Positions 25,960 to 37,655 of a stretch of DNA of 64,000 bases are shown here, piece by piece. The notes beneath the pieces were generated by a model. The model made no database searches, had not been told where the DNA came from, and was given only the letters and a program-made list of their open reading frames with translations. A program made the position numbers and the translations under genes. The first letter of the stretch is position 1; each line of letters begins with the position of its first letter. Origin of the DNA: Marthasterias glacialis (lineage: Eukaryota > Echinodermata > Asteroidea > Forcipulatida > Asteriidae). The stretch spans positions 24,228,450 to 24,292,449 of the forward strand of contig OU452228.1 in NCBI GenBank assembly GCA_911728455.2, written 5' to 3'.

Positions 25960-26205
25960 TTTAACTCATACACAACGATGTATGTTCAGCACAGTAAAAG
26001 CAGTATTTTCCGAGTCCTGTGAACAAAACACAGGCACTAATCCTCGGGTGGGATTCGAACCGAAAACCCCCGCCTTTTTTGCCTCATATGGCAGGGGTCG
26101 TGGGTTCGAATCCCACCGAGGATTATGTCTTTGGATTTTTTCACATGACTCGTGAAAGTACTGAGTATACACACACATCGGTGTATGGGTAAAAACACAA
26201 ATAAT
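25960..26205. repeat. Two SINE-C copies in head-to-head inverted arrangement
   Basis: B boxes GGGTGGGATTCGAACC (reverse, 26,047) and GGGTTCGAATCCCACCG (forward, 26,103) face each other. Both bodies carry the ACATGACTCG-type segment and the GTGTATGGGTAAAA-type tail. The junction forms a palindrome from CTAATCCTCGG to CCGAGGATTA. Confidence 0.8.
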
Positions 26206-26991
26206 ATTCTTTATCCACGATGCAAAAATTAACATATACATGTAGATCTTTGAACATTTATTTTTTCAGTCTCACCAATGTTGTTGCACACCTTTTTTTT
26301 GCAGAAGTGATGGTTCTGTTTTGTTAGTTTCATATCATCCATGCATGATAAACCCTTATGACAAAAAAACCCACTTCTTCCAATGGGAATTTACCGTTAT
26401 ACTGCTGCAGTTTGGTGACTAGAATGTGCAGTATGCCCATTCACTATGGTTGATTTATGCAACTTAAGTAGGTCACGCTGTCCTTTGACATCACGCTTTG
26501 TCGTAGCAGGTACAGTATACATGTAGTTGTACATGAAAACTAGTTCTTCGGCAACAACCAGTGGTTGGTAAAAAAAACAAAAACACAATCGGCCTTTCCT
26601 GCAAACGACCGAAGTTCATTCACGTTACATACACGTAAGGCTCGTTAACGAGTGGTTTTTACTGAGTTATTTGAACAAAATAGTTCGCTAAAATCGATGT
26701 AAAATGAGAAAAACTGCAATGAGGGATTGTGGAGAATAATAGGATTACTATCCTCTGGCATTTTAGAACTGTATAAAAAAAGGATTCCCGCGATTTCCGG
26801 TCACGAAACGAAAAAACTGAGCAATCAGCTGACCGCTTTTGACTATGACTCATGAGCGACATGCAAAGACATATCTATAAATCTCTTCAGTTTGTTGAAA
26901 TGCGCACATAGTCTCGAATCGAACTAGAGAACAGGGAGGTTTTTACAACCGTAAATCAAGAGCCTCCTGAAAGATTTAAAAACCGTGTACT

Positions 26992-29900
26992 ATGGATCCC
27001 ACCCGAGAAGTAAACGGAGCTGAGCTGGGTGATACGAGCGCTGCCCCGCCGGAGAATATCACCGATCCCGGGTCGTGTCTTGGTAGGTGGCGACGGTGGA
27101 TCCGTCCCGTAGTAGTCTACGTGATCTACGTACTCCTCGTAGCAGCTGCAACAACTCTGATCATCATCGACTTCCTCAAGGCTGCGGAGGAGGAGAAATG
27201 CAAGAGGACTCTTGCTCTTGTTGGATTCTTTGGGATGGTCATCACAATGCCAATCTCAATCTGGGGTATAATCAATCATATCTTCTGTTTCACTCGACCA
27301 CATCTTCAGAAATACATCATCAGGTATTTAAAATCATAATTCAACATACTTAAATTCTTTTCCTGCACCGCTAAAGTAGGCCTCCTATCCATGTTTTGTA
27401 GCCAGGCTAGAACCAAACACGCCCCAGCAAACTTCAACAGTTCCGAAGACGAAGTTATCACCGCGTTTGATAAAGAGCCAACAAGGGGGTCCACATTAAA
27501 TACTGGACTATGGGAAATTTTACGATTTATAATAGACACGGATGACTTTATGCTTGCCTGTTTTAATCAACTGTGGTTGATGCTTTTCATTTTATAAAAC
27601 AAATAATGAAAGGATGACGGACTTATTATTTATTTTGTTGATCTAATTTTTCAGGATTTTGTTGATGATTCCAATCTACGAGCTGAACAGTGTAAGTTAG
27701 AAACTACTAAATTAAAAGAACATTTTAAGATCTCACATTCACTGGATCAACAGCTCAGTTTCAGAAGAAATCTTGCTACTCGTAATTTGATTTTCATGCT
27801 GCTTCACTACGCTCATTTATACCCATGAAAAAACAGTTTCAATCTTTTGGACAACTTATAATATCACATTTTCTTGTAGAGAACCAGAGTTCGTTTCTTC
27901 AGATTTATTGAAGCATGGGAGTGTGCCGGTGCTATGCTGTTTTATTTCAAATTTCTCATTAACATAAACTACAAATTAAAGTTGATGTTCGTATATGAAA
28001 ACATAATTGTCAGAGGCATTAACAAAATAAAATAAATAAATAACTATAGCTGAAAGTAAGTGACAGTTTGCAAAAACTTTCCTTAATTCTCCATAAAATT
28101 GAAACTAACTTCTGATCATGAAATATCTCTTTAATTAAGTGGATAATCATCTCGGTTCTGGTTCCAAAAGTTTGAAATTCCTCTTGTTGGAGGTTAATCA
28201 AGCATCTACTCTAAAATCTACTGGGTCAAAATTGACTTGGCTTCCGGGTCACAGTGGTCAAGACCCCATTCTGGATCAGGCTGGCCCTGAACTGGTTAAA
28301 AATTGAAATGGGACTTTGACTGGCATTCGGCGCCAGTTTGACTTGGGTCACAGATTCCTGGTCATATCTGACCCAGAAGGCCCCAAGTGGTATGGCCAAG
28401 AACAAGTGGAAATAATCACAGGCGTAGGCCTATGGGGACAGAGCGGGGGGATGTTTTGCCCTGATTTTACACGGATCAAAACACAAGTACCAATTTCTAA
28501 TAAAAGGTCTGGGTTTTGTTCTTCTTCTTGGTTTACCAAAATTTTTCCCACTGTTTTGCCTGAATTTGCGGGGCACGCATGCCCTGCATGCCCTGCCCCC
28601 GGCTCGTACGCCTATGGAAATAATCGACTCCCTGGTTAATATGGGCAGTGTCCGAATTGGCGGCTACGACTACGTCTATGGCTACGGCTGGATCACTGCG
28701 TCATTGTGCGTTGAGATATAGGACGTCCCTAATGCAACAGCCGTAGCCTTAATAGCCGCTGCCGACAATTCGGATACCGTCCATTATACTAAGCCATGTT
28801 TGCATTAGCCCTAACAACTGACGTCACACTTCAAGAATATGCCCGATCGACCTTTAGAACCTGGAGGTACCTATGACCTTGTATGCCGTAAATCATAGTG
28901 TATGTATCTGAAACTCAGAATGCTGGTCTCGTCACCTTCGCTATTGACAGAAGTCAATCAATATCAATAACGGAAAAGTTTACAACACTTATTACTGCAA
29001 TATTACATTTACAGGAGTGAGACTAAAAATGGGGTTATGAGGGAAGAAGCTAAAGCTATTTAGTTTAAAGTAAAACTGCAATGATGGTGGCGCAGAACTT
29101 CCATGAGGCAACTCGGAGTGTCCCTCCTTGCTCCCACCCACAATCCTGTCTGCTAAATTATAAAATGTAAGACACGTTTACTATAAGCTCTCCTGAATAA
29201 GCTCAATTTGCATTTTACAATTTGCATTTTTTTTACAATTCCCCAGTGGTTGGCTCTTCGTTTTCCGTTTGCCGAGGTATATATTGACGCAATACGTGAG
29301 CTATACCAGGCTTTCGTTGTGTATAATTTTGTCTACTACCTTCTGGCGTTCTTTCACGATGAGATACCAGACTTTGACGACCGGCTGGCCATGAAACCTC
29401 AGATCAAGTCTCCTCGTCCATGTTGTTGCATCAAAGCGGTCCCAAACCAACGGTAAGTACTTATGTAACCATCTTACTCTCAAAGACACCCCCGCCCCAT
29501 CACCCTCCAAACAACAACAAAAACAACAACAAACAAACAAACAAACAAACAAACAAAAACGATCACATTTTCACACATACTTTTTTCAACGAAAGAAATG
29601 TCGCTCGTTGGCCTACGCTTCCGATTAAATAAATAATATTAATTAGAAAAATATATATCATTATCATCCATCGACCGCGGTCGAGATCAAAAAAACTCGG
29701 ATACACCATCTTGGTTTATCCGCCATAGCTCCTGCCAGGTCTTCAAAACGGAGTCCAAAACTGAGTGTAATTTTCCATAGTGAATACGTCACTGATCTTA
29801 CTTTCGATATGTTTATATTTCGAAAACAATATTTCATCCAATGAAACCGTGTTCAAATTTACAACCGTTTTGCCTCCAGAGTTCAAAACGAGTCTGGGAA

Positions 29901-31109
29901 AAAATTTTTTAATTCAACTTTCGGCTCCACCTACAAGACAAGGTCAAATTGTGATAACCTCTGTGCAACTTTTGTTAAGCTTATACAGATCTTTCATGGT
30001 TATAAAGAACTTTAACCACATGTAAATTAATGTTGATACAAGTTTTGCAACTATGTGTTTGCAGAAAGAGTTTACCGAGACAGAAGAAAAAATAAATAAT
30101 AATAATACTAATAAATAAAAAAATCGAATAAAAGTTCAAAATTGTTTTACTTTACTACGGTGCATTATTGATGCAAACATAAAGTCTTTCTCAAAATTAT
30201 TTTGATTCCTGAAATCTTAATAACACTAAATTTGAGATTTTGCCTAGATTTAGAAAGAAACTAGTGTTCATTTCTTGTTTTGTTTATTTATATCACTAGA
30301 ATTATCAGCAGGTGTAAAGCAGGTGTTCTCAACTACACCGTTATCCGAATTATTGTAACCATAGTTTCGATGTAAGTAGCAACCTTTCCTTTCGAATATA
30401 GTACCACATTAATAAAAATTCAAGTAATACCTTGTGGTAAACTGACTGGGTGAAGTGTAATCTGATTTCGGGGTGAACAAACTAAAAAATTACTAAACGG
30501 GATTTGAACCTTCGACCTCATGATTAATGTGCTGGCGATCTACCAACTGTGCTATCTAGCCCTAATAAGTGGACGGTCTTGCTATTTTGTCAATGCCTTA
30601 GTTCAAGGGTGCCAGTCAGAAACCATTCAATCTAATGTTGATAAAGCCTATAACATTTTCTGTTCTTCAAATTTTCCATGATTTAATTCAATAATTTTTT
30701 TTCTTTTCTTTCTTGAAAAACCCCCCAAACAAACCCTACTGTGTGTTTCATCTGTAACACAAATAAGTTGTATCAAGTCATAAACCACTCTGACAGGGTA
30801 AATTCAAATTAACTTTTTTTGCGAACCCAGTCTAGTAAATTTTTCGTTTTTATATATTTTTCTTTTCTTTAAAAGAATCACACATCTTACAGGAACGTTC
30901 GAGGAAGGAGAATTCTCTGCCAAAAATGCCTATTTCTGGGTGACCGTCATAATAACAATTTCACAAATCGTAAGTATCGTTCAGACTTATGCCAAGTTAG
31001 GGTAAGATTGTTAACGGCATATCCACGAGCAGTGTCAAAACCAGCCATTTTTAAAATATTTTTTAAATTCTTTATTTATTGATTTGTTTATTTATTTATT
31101 TATTTATAC

Positions 31110-31172
<63 letters not shown>

Positions 31173-33435
31173 TTTATTTATTTATTTATTTATTTTTATT
31201 TATTTTTTTTTTTTTTTTGGGGGGGCTATTTAGTGTGTCGAACCATTCATTTTGTGCATTTTTTCGTTCTCACTTGGGGGGGGGGGGGGGGGCAGGGTTC
31301 TGAGAGGGGCACCAGCCCCTCTGCAAGCCCCCCCCCCCCCCCCCATCCCGCCCGGTTGCACCACTGTCCACGAGGCTGATCTCATATATAGGTGTGTCTT
31401 AGGGGATCATTCAAGGGTGGTCTTTGGTGTGATTATATTATTTTAATTGATTAAACGGTCAATAACAAACAATGTGTAGAGCAATTAGGATTATCATTAT
31501 GTACTGGGGCAAGTTTTAAGTTTACAAAAGGAAAAATATAGTAAAAAGAAAAAAAACAAAACACCCTTAAATTTGTGCCTGAGATACTTAAAGGTGATGA
31601 CAGGGTGGGATTCACAATTCATCAGTGACCCTTGTGTTCCATCCCAAGGGTGGTATCTTGGTGTGATGTATGCGGCAGATCCAATGGCTGGAAATTAGCT
31701 TGAGGAAAATAGCGGTTATAGGATCCCAAAGTGGCATACACTGGTGGTATCTTATAGATAATCCCCATGAACAGATCCCAGTGGTTGAAGCAATTAGACA
31801 CTGAGGCAAAAGGGGTCAAGAAGGCTTGACTTTTACAATCCATTCACCTGTTTCTATATTCTACAAACTTCTACAATGTCAATCTCCAGACATTTCCTCA
31901 TTTAACCCACTATCTCTGCTTTTGCTGTCCCTCAGTGGGCCATGTACTGTAAAAACCTTCTTCGCAAAGCAACCCTCGATGAGCTCAAAATGTTACCCAG
32001 GTCCACCGCTCAATTTGTGGGAATTCATCTCGTGATATTCATCACCAACTTCCAGAGTACACTCCTCAATATACTGGCCCAGGCAGGTGTCATGAAGCCC
32101 AACCCAGCATGGGGTTTTGAAGATGAGTTTGCATTCGCTACAACGCTGCAGGTGAACTGTTTAACTCTGCAATGCACTATTCCGTTATTAATTCTCTAAG
32201 TAGCTAGGTTCAACAAGCTTAACAAATATCAGAAAAAATAATCAAGCGTCACTTTGAGGCGAAAAGCTCCTTGAAAATGTCAGTTAGTCTACACTTGATC
32301 TACAATATTTAAATATAAAATATTTTACAAAAATAAAATAATAACAATCACCCTATTTTCTAACACATTGATGCGGATGTGTTTCTATTTCAATTGTTTT
32401 TTTCGCAAGATGCGGTAATCACCGATTTTCATAATCTTGCATCAGTTTTGGGCAAAAACAGAAACTCATATTTTACTGTAATTTGTCCGATTTCAATTCA
32501 GGATTTTCTAATTTGCTTTGAGATGATCGCCTATGCCATCCTGTTCACTTATGCATTTGACTATAAGCGTTACGATACTGAGAATGGACTCAGGGTTAGC
32601 CCTGTACACGTCTTTAAGCATATGTGGACCATTTCTGACGTGAAATCCAACCTCAAGGCGCATCTCAGAGGACGAGGTGGGTGTATGCATTTTAAGAAGT
32701 TGCTGGTGAATGTTTAAATATAGGCTCCTCCCATTTTCAGTTATCAGTCCATTAACACATAAATCCCTTATAGCCGCAGCTCAACATTGGTAAGAAAAAA
32801 ATAAATGTTCACAGATTTACATACACCTTACCTCGTATAAAGATAATGATGGAAAAAAACTTTCCTTGAAATATTTCTGCCTGAAGTGTTATTGTTTTTG
32901 AATAATAAATGAAATAAGATTCAACATTTATTTTCGTCTCATGTGAGACGAAAACTCTGCCTAAGAATGCATACAAAAATGCCAAATGCATTTTTACCGT
33001 TTCCTCGCAAATGAAAAAATGAAACGAGCTGAAATTTTCACAGGTTGGTTTATTACAAGAATGGAAGCATTTACAGTCGGTTTACCAATGTTGAGCTGGG
33101 GCTTTAAGGTCGGTTTATAGTTGGTTGCATGATGATAATCGTTGAACGCTGGTGATCACCAGCGCGGCGTCTTCAGCGACTTGTCACTGATGCCTCAGCG
33201 ATAACTATAAACTGTTTTGTTTTTATGATCGCGTATGTCTACACAGACTGAGAAACTTCTTGTAGTTGATTTGCTAACATCTTATAATCAGGGTTTGAAT
33301 TCTCCCTCAACAGGCCATTCCCCTGAGAGTTACCAGAGCACTAATCTTGTTCAAGAGGAGCAGCCTCCTGCAGTGCACGACACTCCTCCCTCTTTGCCGT
33401 CTCAATCTCCAAGTACAGAGCCAAGAGTAGTGTGA
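26992..33435 (+). CDS. TMEM184-like seven-helix protein, copy 1 (8 exons, short tail)
   Basis: Exons: 26992-27323, 27655-27691, 29247-29452, 30300-30371, 30876-30969, 31936-32151, 32502-32676, 33314-33435 (TGA stop), in phase, 417 aa. This is the OSTA/TMEM184 family (Pfam Solute_trans_a, DUF300). Exon 1 gives an extracellular N-terminus with an NIT sequon and two hydrophobic segments; exon 2 has ILLMIPIYELNS; exon 3 has WLALRFPFAEVYIDAIRELY and ends in a Cys-rich PCCCIK turn. Exons 4-7 supply the remaining helices; exon 7 has DFLICFEMIAYAILF and the DVKSNLKAHL stretch after the last helix. Family members are membrane proteins of endosomes or the cell surface; transport substrates are not established for TMEM184. 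The tail after exon 7 is only about 40 residues (Ser/Pro/Gln-rich), versus about 287 in copy 2, and homology to that tail fades at the stop, so it may be truncated. The start is the only in-frame ATG that opens exon 1. Confidence 0.87.
27692..29246. other. Copy 1 intron 2, mostly unassigned
   Basis: Contains the hairpin element at 28,641-28,784 and a stretch at 28,230-28,400 with repeated CTTGGCTTCCGGGTCA- and CTTGGGTCACAGATTCC-type words. The intron of copy 2 at this place (39,878-40,190) is only about 310 bp, so most of this DNA was inserted in copy 1 or lost from copy 2. Confidence 0.5.
28641..28784. mobile_element. Short foldback MITE (about 144 bp)
   Basis: The left arm ATGGGCAGTGTCCGAATTGG...GGCTACGGCTG is inverted on the right as CAGCCGTAGCC...ACAATTCGGATACCGTCCAT. 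Arms are about 48 bp with an unpaired middle. There is no coding capacity. It lies in intron 2 of TMEM184 copy 1 only. Confidence 0.8.
30498..30640 (-). repeat. SINE-A, reverse, in intron 4 of TMEM184 copy 1
   Basis: It carries the reverse of the B box (GGGATTTGAACC) and of the A box (CTACCAACTGTGCTATCTAGC), followed by the reverse leader. It is missing from the same intron of copy 2, which instead has a separate forward copy at 42,331, so both insertions came after the duplication. Confidence 0.7.
31077..31215. repeat. (TTTA)n/(TTGA)n microsatellite followed by poly-T
   Basis: A run of TTTATTTA, then about 15 units of TTGA, then TTTATTTA, ending in a T17 stretch that leads into the T/G repeat at 31,205. 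Confidence 0.95.
31201..31372 (+). repeat. T(n)G(n)-headed dispersed repeat, copy 1
   Basis: T17 and G7 are followed by TATTTAGTGTGTCGAACCAT, a G18 run, a short GC-rich piece and a C16 run. The same order (T, G, then TATTTAATGTATCGAACCAT, then a second G run) occurs at 46,079-46,220. Confidence 0.8.
31590..31830. other. Conserved intronic segment upstream of TMEM184 exon 6
   Basis: About 200 bp (CCCAAGGGTGGTATCTTGGT through GCAATTAGACACTGAGGCAA) is nearly identical to 43,145-43,350 in the same intron of copy 2, while flanking intron sequence has diverged more. One minus-strand frame is open in both copies, but it has no recognised domain and I do not call it a gene. Confidence 0.6.
32930..33112 (-). 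repeat. Dispersed repeat with GTCTCA dyad, reverse copy
   Basis: Reverse complement of 24,320-24,535; shares TCGTCTCATGTGAGACGAAA and the TTTTACCGTTT...GAAACGAGCTGA segment. It lies in intron 7 of TMEM184 copy 1. Confidence 0.75.
33112..33213. mobile_element. Small hairpin element (MITE-like), copy 1
   Basis: Ends GGTTTATAGTTGG and ATAACTATAAAC are inverted. The inner parts CGCTGGTGATCACCAGCG and CACTGATGCCTCAGCGATAA recur in altered order at 55,215-55,335. Non-coding. Confidence 0.6.
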
Positions 33436-33599
33436 AAAGGAGAGTTGCAATCCCTCCGTGTAAAATGGGTACATTACCCCTCCAACTATTCATCTCTACA
33501 TCGCGTGAGGATGGGGGCTATAATGGGATGCAATGGGGTTAAGACCCCAACACCACCAACCATGTAGGCATCTACTGGTGTGTTTGCCTGGTTATCAAT

Positions 33600-35310
33600 A
33601 TTTAGCGTGGTTAACAGTTTGTCTTGTAAATACAAGCTGGTTATCAATATTTAGAATGATAAACAGTTTGTCTTGTAAATACAAGCTGGTTATCAATATT
33701 TAGAATGATTAACAGTTTGTCTTGTAAATACAAGCTGGTTATCAATATTTAGAACGATTAACAGTTTGTCTTGTAAATACAAGCTGGTTATCAATATTTA
33801 GAATGATTAACAGTTTGTCTTGTAATTACAAACTAGTTATCAATATTTAGAATGATTAACAGTTTGTCTTGTAAATACAAGCTGGTTATCAATATTTAGA
33901 ACGATTAACAGTTTGTCTTGTAATTACAAACTGGTTATCAATATTTAGAATGATTAACAGTTTGTCTTGTAAATACAAGCTGGTTATCAATATTTAGAAT
34001 GATTAACTCTTCGTCTTGTAATTACAAACTGGTTATCACTATTTAGAATGATTAACAGTTTGTCTTGTAAATACAAGCTGGTTATCAATATTTAGAATGA
34101 TTAACTCTTCGTCTTGTAATTACAAACTGGTTATCAATATTTAGAATGATTAACAGTTTGTCTTGTAAATACAAGCTGGTTATCAATATTTAGAATGATT
34201 AACTCTTCGTCTTGTAATTACAAACTGGTTATCACTATTTAGAATGATTAACAGTTTGTCTTGTAAATACAAGCTGGTTTTATCAATATTTAGAATAATA
34301 AACAGTTTGTCTTGTAATTACAAACTGGTTATCAATATTTAGAATGATTAACAGTTTGTCTTGTAAATACAAGCTGGTTTTATCAATGTTTAGAATAATA
34401 AACAGTTTGTCTTGTAATTACAAACTGGTTATCAATATTTAGAATGATTAACAGTTTGTCTTGTAAATACAAGCTGGTTTTATCAATATTTAGAATAATA
34501 AACAGTTTGTCTTGTAATTACAAACTGGTTATCAATATTTAGAATGATTAACAGTTTGTCTTGTAAATACAAGCTGGTTTTATCAATATTTAGAATAATA
34601 AACAGTTTGTCTTGTAATTACAAACTGGTTATCAACATTTAGAATGATTAACAGTTTGTCTTGTAAATACAAACTGGTTATCAATATTTAGAATAATAAA
34701 CAGTTTGTCTTGTAATTACAAACTGGTTATCAATATTTAGAATGATTAACAGTTTGTCTTGTAAATACAAGCTGGTTATCAATATTTAGAATAATAAACA
34801 GTTTGTCTTGTAATTACAAACTGGTTATCAACATTTAGAATGATTAACAGTTTGTCTTGTAAATACAAGCTGGTTATCAATATTAAGAATGATTACTTCT
34901 TCGTCTTGTAATTACAAACTGGTTATCAATATTTAGAATGATTAACAGTTTGTCTTGTAAATACAAGCTGGTTATCAATATTTAGAATGATTAACTCTTC
35001 GTCTTTTAATTACAAACTGGTTATCACTATTTAGAATGATTAACAGTTTGTCTTGTAAATACAAGCTGGTTTTATCAATATTTAGAATAATAAACAGTTT
35101 GTCTTGTAATTACAAGCTGGTTATCAATATTTATAATGATTAACAGTTTGTCTTGTAAATACAAGCTGGTTATCAATATTTAGAATGATTAACTCTTCGT
35201 CTTGTAAATACAAACTGGTTATCAATATTTAGAATGATTAACAGTTTGTCTTGTAAATACAAGCTGGTTATCAATATTTAGAATGATTAACTGGCATGTA
35301 AATACAAGAG
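33600..35310. repeat. 49-bp minisatellite, about 35 units, each with a short palindrome
   Basis: The unit GGTTATCAATATTTAGAATG plus TTAACAGTTTGTCTTGTAA recurs every 49 bp (for example 33,637 and 33,686). Each unit contains CTTGTAAATACAAG or CTTGTAATTACAA(A/G). Variants alternate in blocks (ACAGTTTG, CTCTTCG, TTTATCAAT types), which suggests multi-unit amplification. It separates the two TMEM184 blocks. Confidence 0.97.
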
Positions 35311-35418
35311 CTTTGAGCTTTATATTTTTACCTTTTTGGTTACTATAACCAATGTCATTTTTTAAGGTAAAGCACTTTCACGGTAATGGTAATAGACGCC
35401 ATCTTGTTCAAGGGGATT

Positions 35419-36219
35419 AATAGACCGATTGCGCGACCTGCGACACGTGACCCCTTTTGGGTATAAATGTAAACACACACGTAATCCTCCATAGGAAAGG
35501 GTGGTACGGTACACGATGGTTAATGCATTTAGTTTATTCGATCGAAGCTTTTTTTGCTCGAAATCTGTGAAAGATATTTCAGAGTTTGTACCGGAGACCT
35601 TCAAGTGGCTGAATATAGCCAGTAAGGACAGTTCCAGCAAGTCTTGAAAATTGTAAAAGTACCGTATAAATGTGCACGATGTGTACAGCGCACGACGGAA
35701 CGTTAGGCCAGACGACCGCGATCACCACAGACTTTTCAACACAAAAATTTCAAAGTTTTGAAGCTGAAATCCTCCAAAGAAATTGCTTTCCAAAACTGTG
35801 TGATTCCTTTGACTATTTGAAATTCTGCAAAGCTAGGTATTAATGCTCACTTTTCCAACGTTCTTTACCCTTTTTTACAGTCATTTATGCCAACATTACA
35901 AACAAAATAACACACGGGTGGCTACATAATAGTCGTCCGACGCCGGTAGTGCATGGCTAAAAAAAAACCTCTTTTTAGAAGAATCCTGTTAAATTATGAA
36001 ACAGAGATGTGATTTAAATTAATGCCACAACATACTACTTTAAATAATAGGGACTGATTAACTAATTCATCGCTTAACGAAAGTAAAATCGACTGTTTTC
36101 GTACTTACTCAGTGTCACGGCCTATGCTTTTACACGTATTTTATCATCAGCTGTATGACGTCATACCCGATAGGGGGTCACGTGACTGCATGTAAACATT
36201 GTCGCGCAATCGGTCTATT
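35419..36219. mobile_element. 801-bp DNA element with 19-bp perfect terminal inverted repeats
   Basis: AATAGACCGATTGCGCGAC at 35,419-35,437 is exactly inverted at 36,201-36,219. Inside each end is a second inverted pair built on CACGTGACCCC with a nearby GGGTAT. Frames are short, so this is a non-autonomous DNA transposon. Block 1 shows the empty site. The target duplication is unclear. A diverged relative lies at 24,982-25,740 in the opposite orientation. Confidence 0.85.
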
Positions 36220-37299
36220 GTTTACTATGAACACTCATTGCAATCTGTGACTCGGCGTTGGAAATAAGCGCATGATTGTGCTTTCTTGTTGGATGTGATC
36301 TCACATCACGATGTAAATAAACCTAGAGTAGTTACGTCTTTTACGATACTAATTACTATTCACCATAATAATGAACTACGGGATCTGAACTACGACACCA
36401 AAGAATTCAGTGACTTATCACAAATAACATATTTACGCTAAATTACTATTCAGATATATATTCTAGGAAAAAGTGTCGAATCCGAAGCCATGTTTCACCC
36501 ATTTTGACCAATAATAGTAATTATAATTTATCAGAAAATGTTGGCTTCAGTCTGATAGAGCATCTTACCCATATGCCATACCTGACCCTTACCTAGCCCC
36601 ATAAATACGGCCAATCCTTGAGGGCACATATCCCCCACACACAATTTTCAACAGTCATTAAAAAACATGGTCCCCACCCCCAAACTGAAAAGCAAGCCCC
36701 GCCCTCCTCCCGGAGAAAATGGAATTCTCGGAACATCATCTACATGTACCTCACTTTCCATTGTTATGACGCATTGGACGTTTTGTAACATAAAAATAGT
36801 GTAGATAAAATACAACGTGCGTCTGAATCACCCTTTTCACTTTCACAACAAATTGAAAGATTTGGTAATTTTATCCACTGATAGGAATAGAAATGGCGCC
36901 CTCTTGTGTTTAACAAAAAATAATCCATGGATAGTCGTTAAGTTTGGGTTGTTCTTGGTTTTGAGTGTTTTGTTTGATGTCTCTGCCTGATCAGTTATCA
37001 GGTGCAGAATTATTATTTTGTTTGCAATAAGATATTCATCAACCTGCACATGGTCCACTCATTACGTATCCATCTGGATTTTTGAGACAGGGCGGCAGTT
37101 GGGGATGGAACACCAGAGCCTGGAGTTTTTTTTTGCCGGGGAAGCTTAGCCCTAAAATAGCCAAAAATATTAACGAAAGAGTAAAAAACCATAAAGATTG
37201 TTACACTGATACGACCAGCGGGGGAAATAGAATACATTTTAGTAGTACAAGGGGGAGGGGTGGACCTTTTTTTAGGGAGAACGTCTGGCCAATTAACGG

Positions 37300-37655
37300 T
37301 AAAATGGATTGGTAAAGCTGGTAGTGGGATGTTCTTCATTTCTGTGATTCAATAATATATACATAAAAACAAACAACAAAAACGTGAAAATTTTGGCTCA
37401 ATCCATTGTCTAGCTGAGTCTGGAGAAAATAGTGAAAAACCGTGAACATCTTTCCGCACGTAATCACATTGCCCGCCATTTCGATTTACAATCGAAACTA
37501 AAGTTGGGGTCTTCAAATGATACTTCTTGACTTTGACAGAATTTCAGACAGAACTATTTCTATGGAAGAGTGGTTCTGTAAGCTTCATAATCATTGACCT
37601 TTCAGACTGATAAATACAAACATTTTATCTCGTTAAATACCAACCCTGTATCCTA
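37300..37655 (+). repeat. Dispersed repeat of about 340 bp, copy 1
   Basis: GGATTGGTAAAGCTGGTAGT, then GAGTCTGGAGAAAATAGTGA, GGGGTCTTCAAAT and TTTCAGACAGAACTATTTCT, in the same order as at 55,795-56,145. Part of it (TTTCAGACAGAAATATTTCC) also occurs at 47,540. Confidence 0.75.

Larger units (their letters stand above)
21240..33440 (+). repeat. Segmental duplication, block 1 (contains TMEM184-like copy 1)
   Basis: Similarity to block 2 is visible by eye at 21,270/35,375 (AAGGTAAAGCACTTTCAC), 21,400-21,680/36,290-36,620, 22,830-23,090/37,015-37,155, 23,840-24,210/38,595-38,935, 26,890-27,323/39,060-39,523 and all later exons. The block starts just upstream of the spartin ATG. Insertions specific to each block account for most of the length difference. 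Confidence 0.85.

Noticed and set aside
33600-35310. CRISPR array
   Set aside because: Regular palindromic repeats, but no spacers: units are contiguous, and the DNA is eukaryotic.
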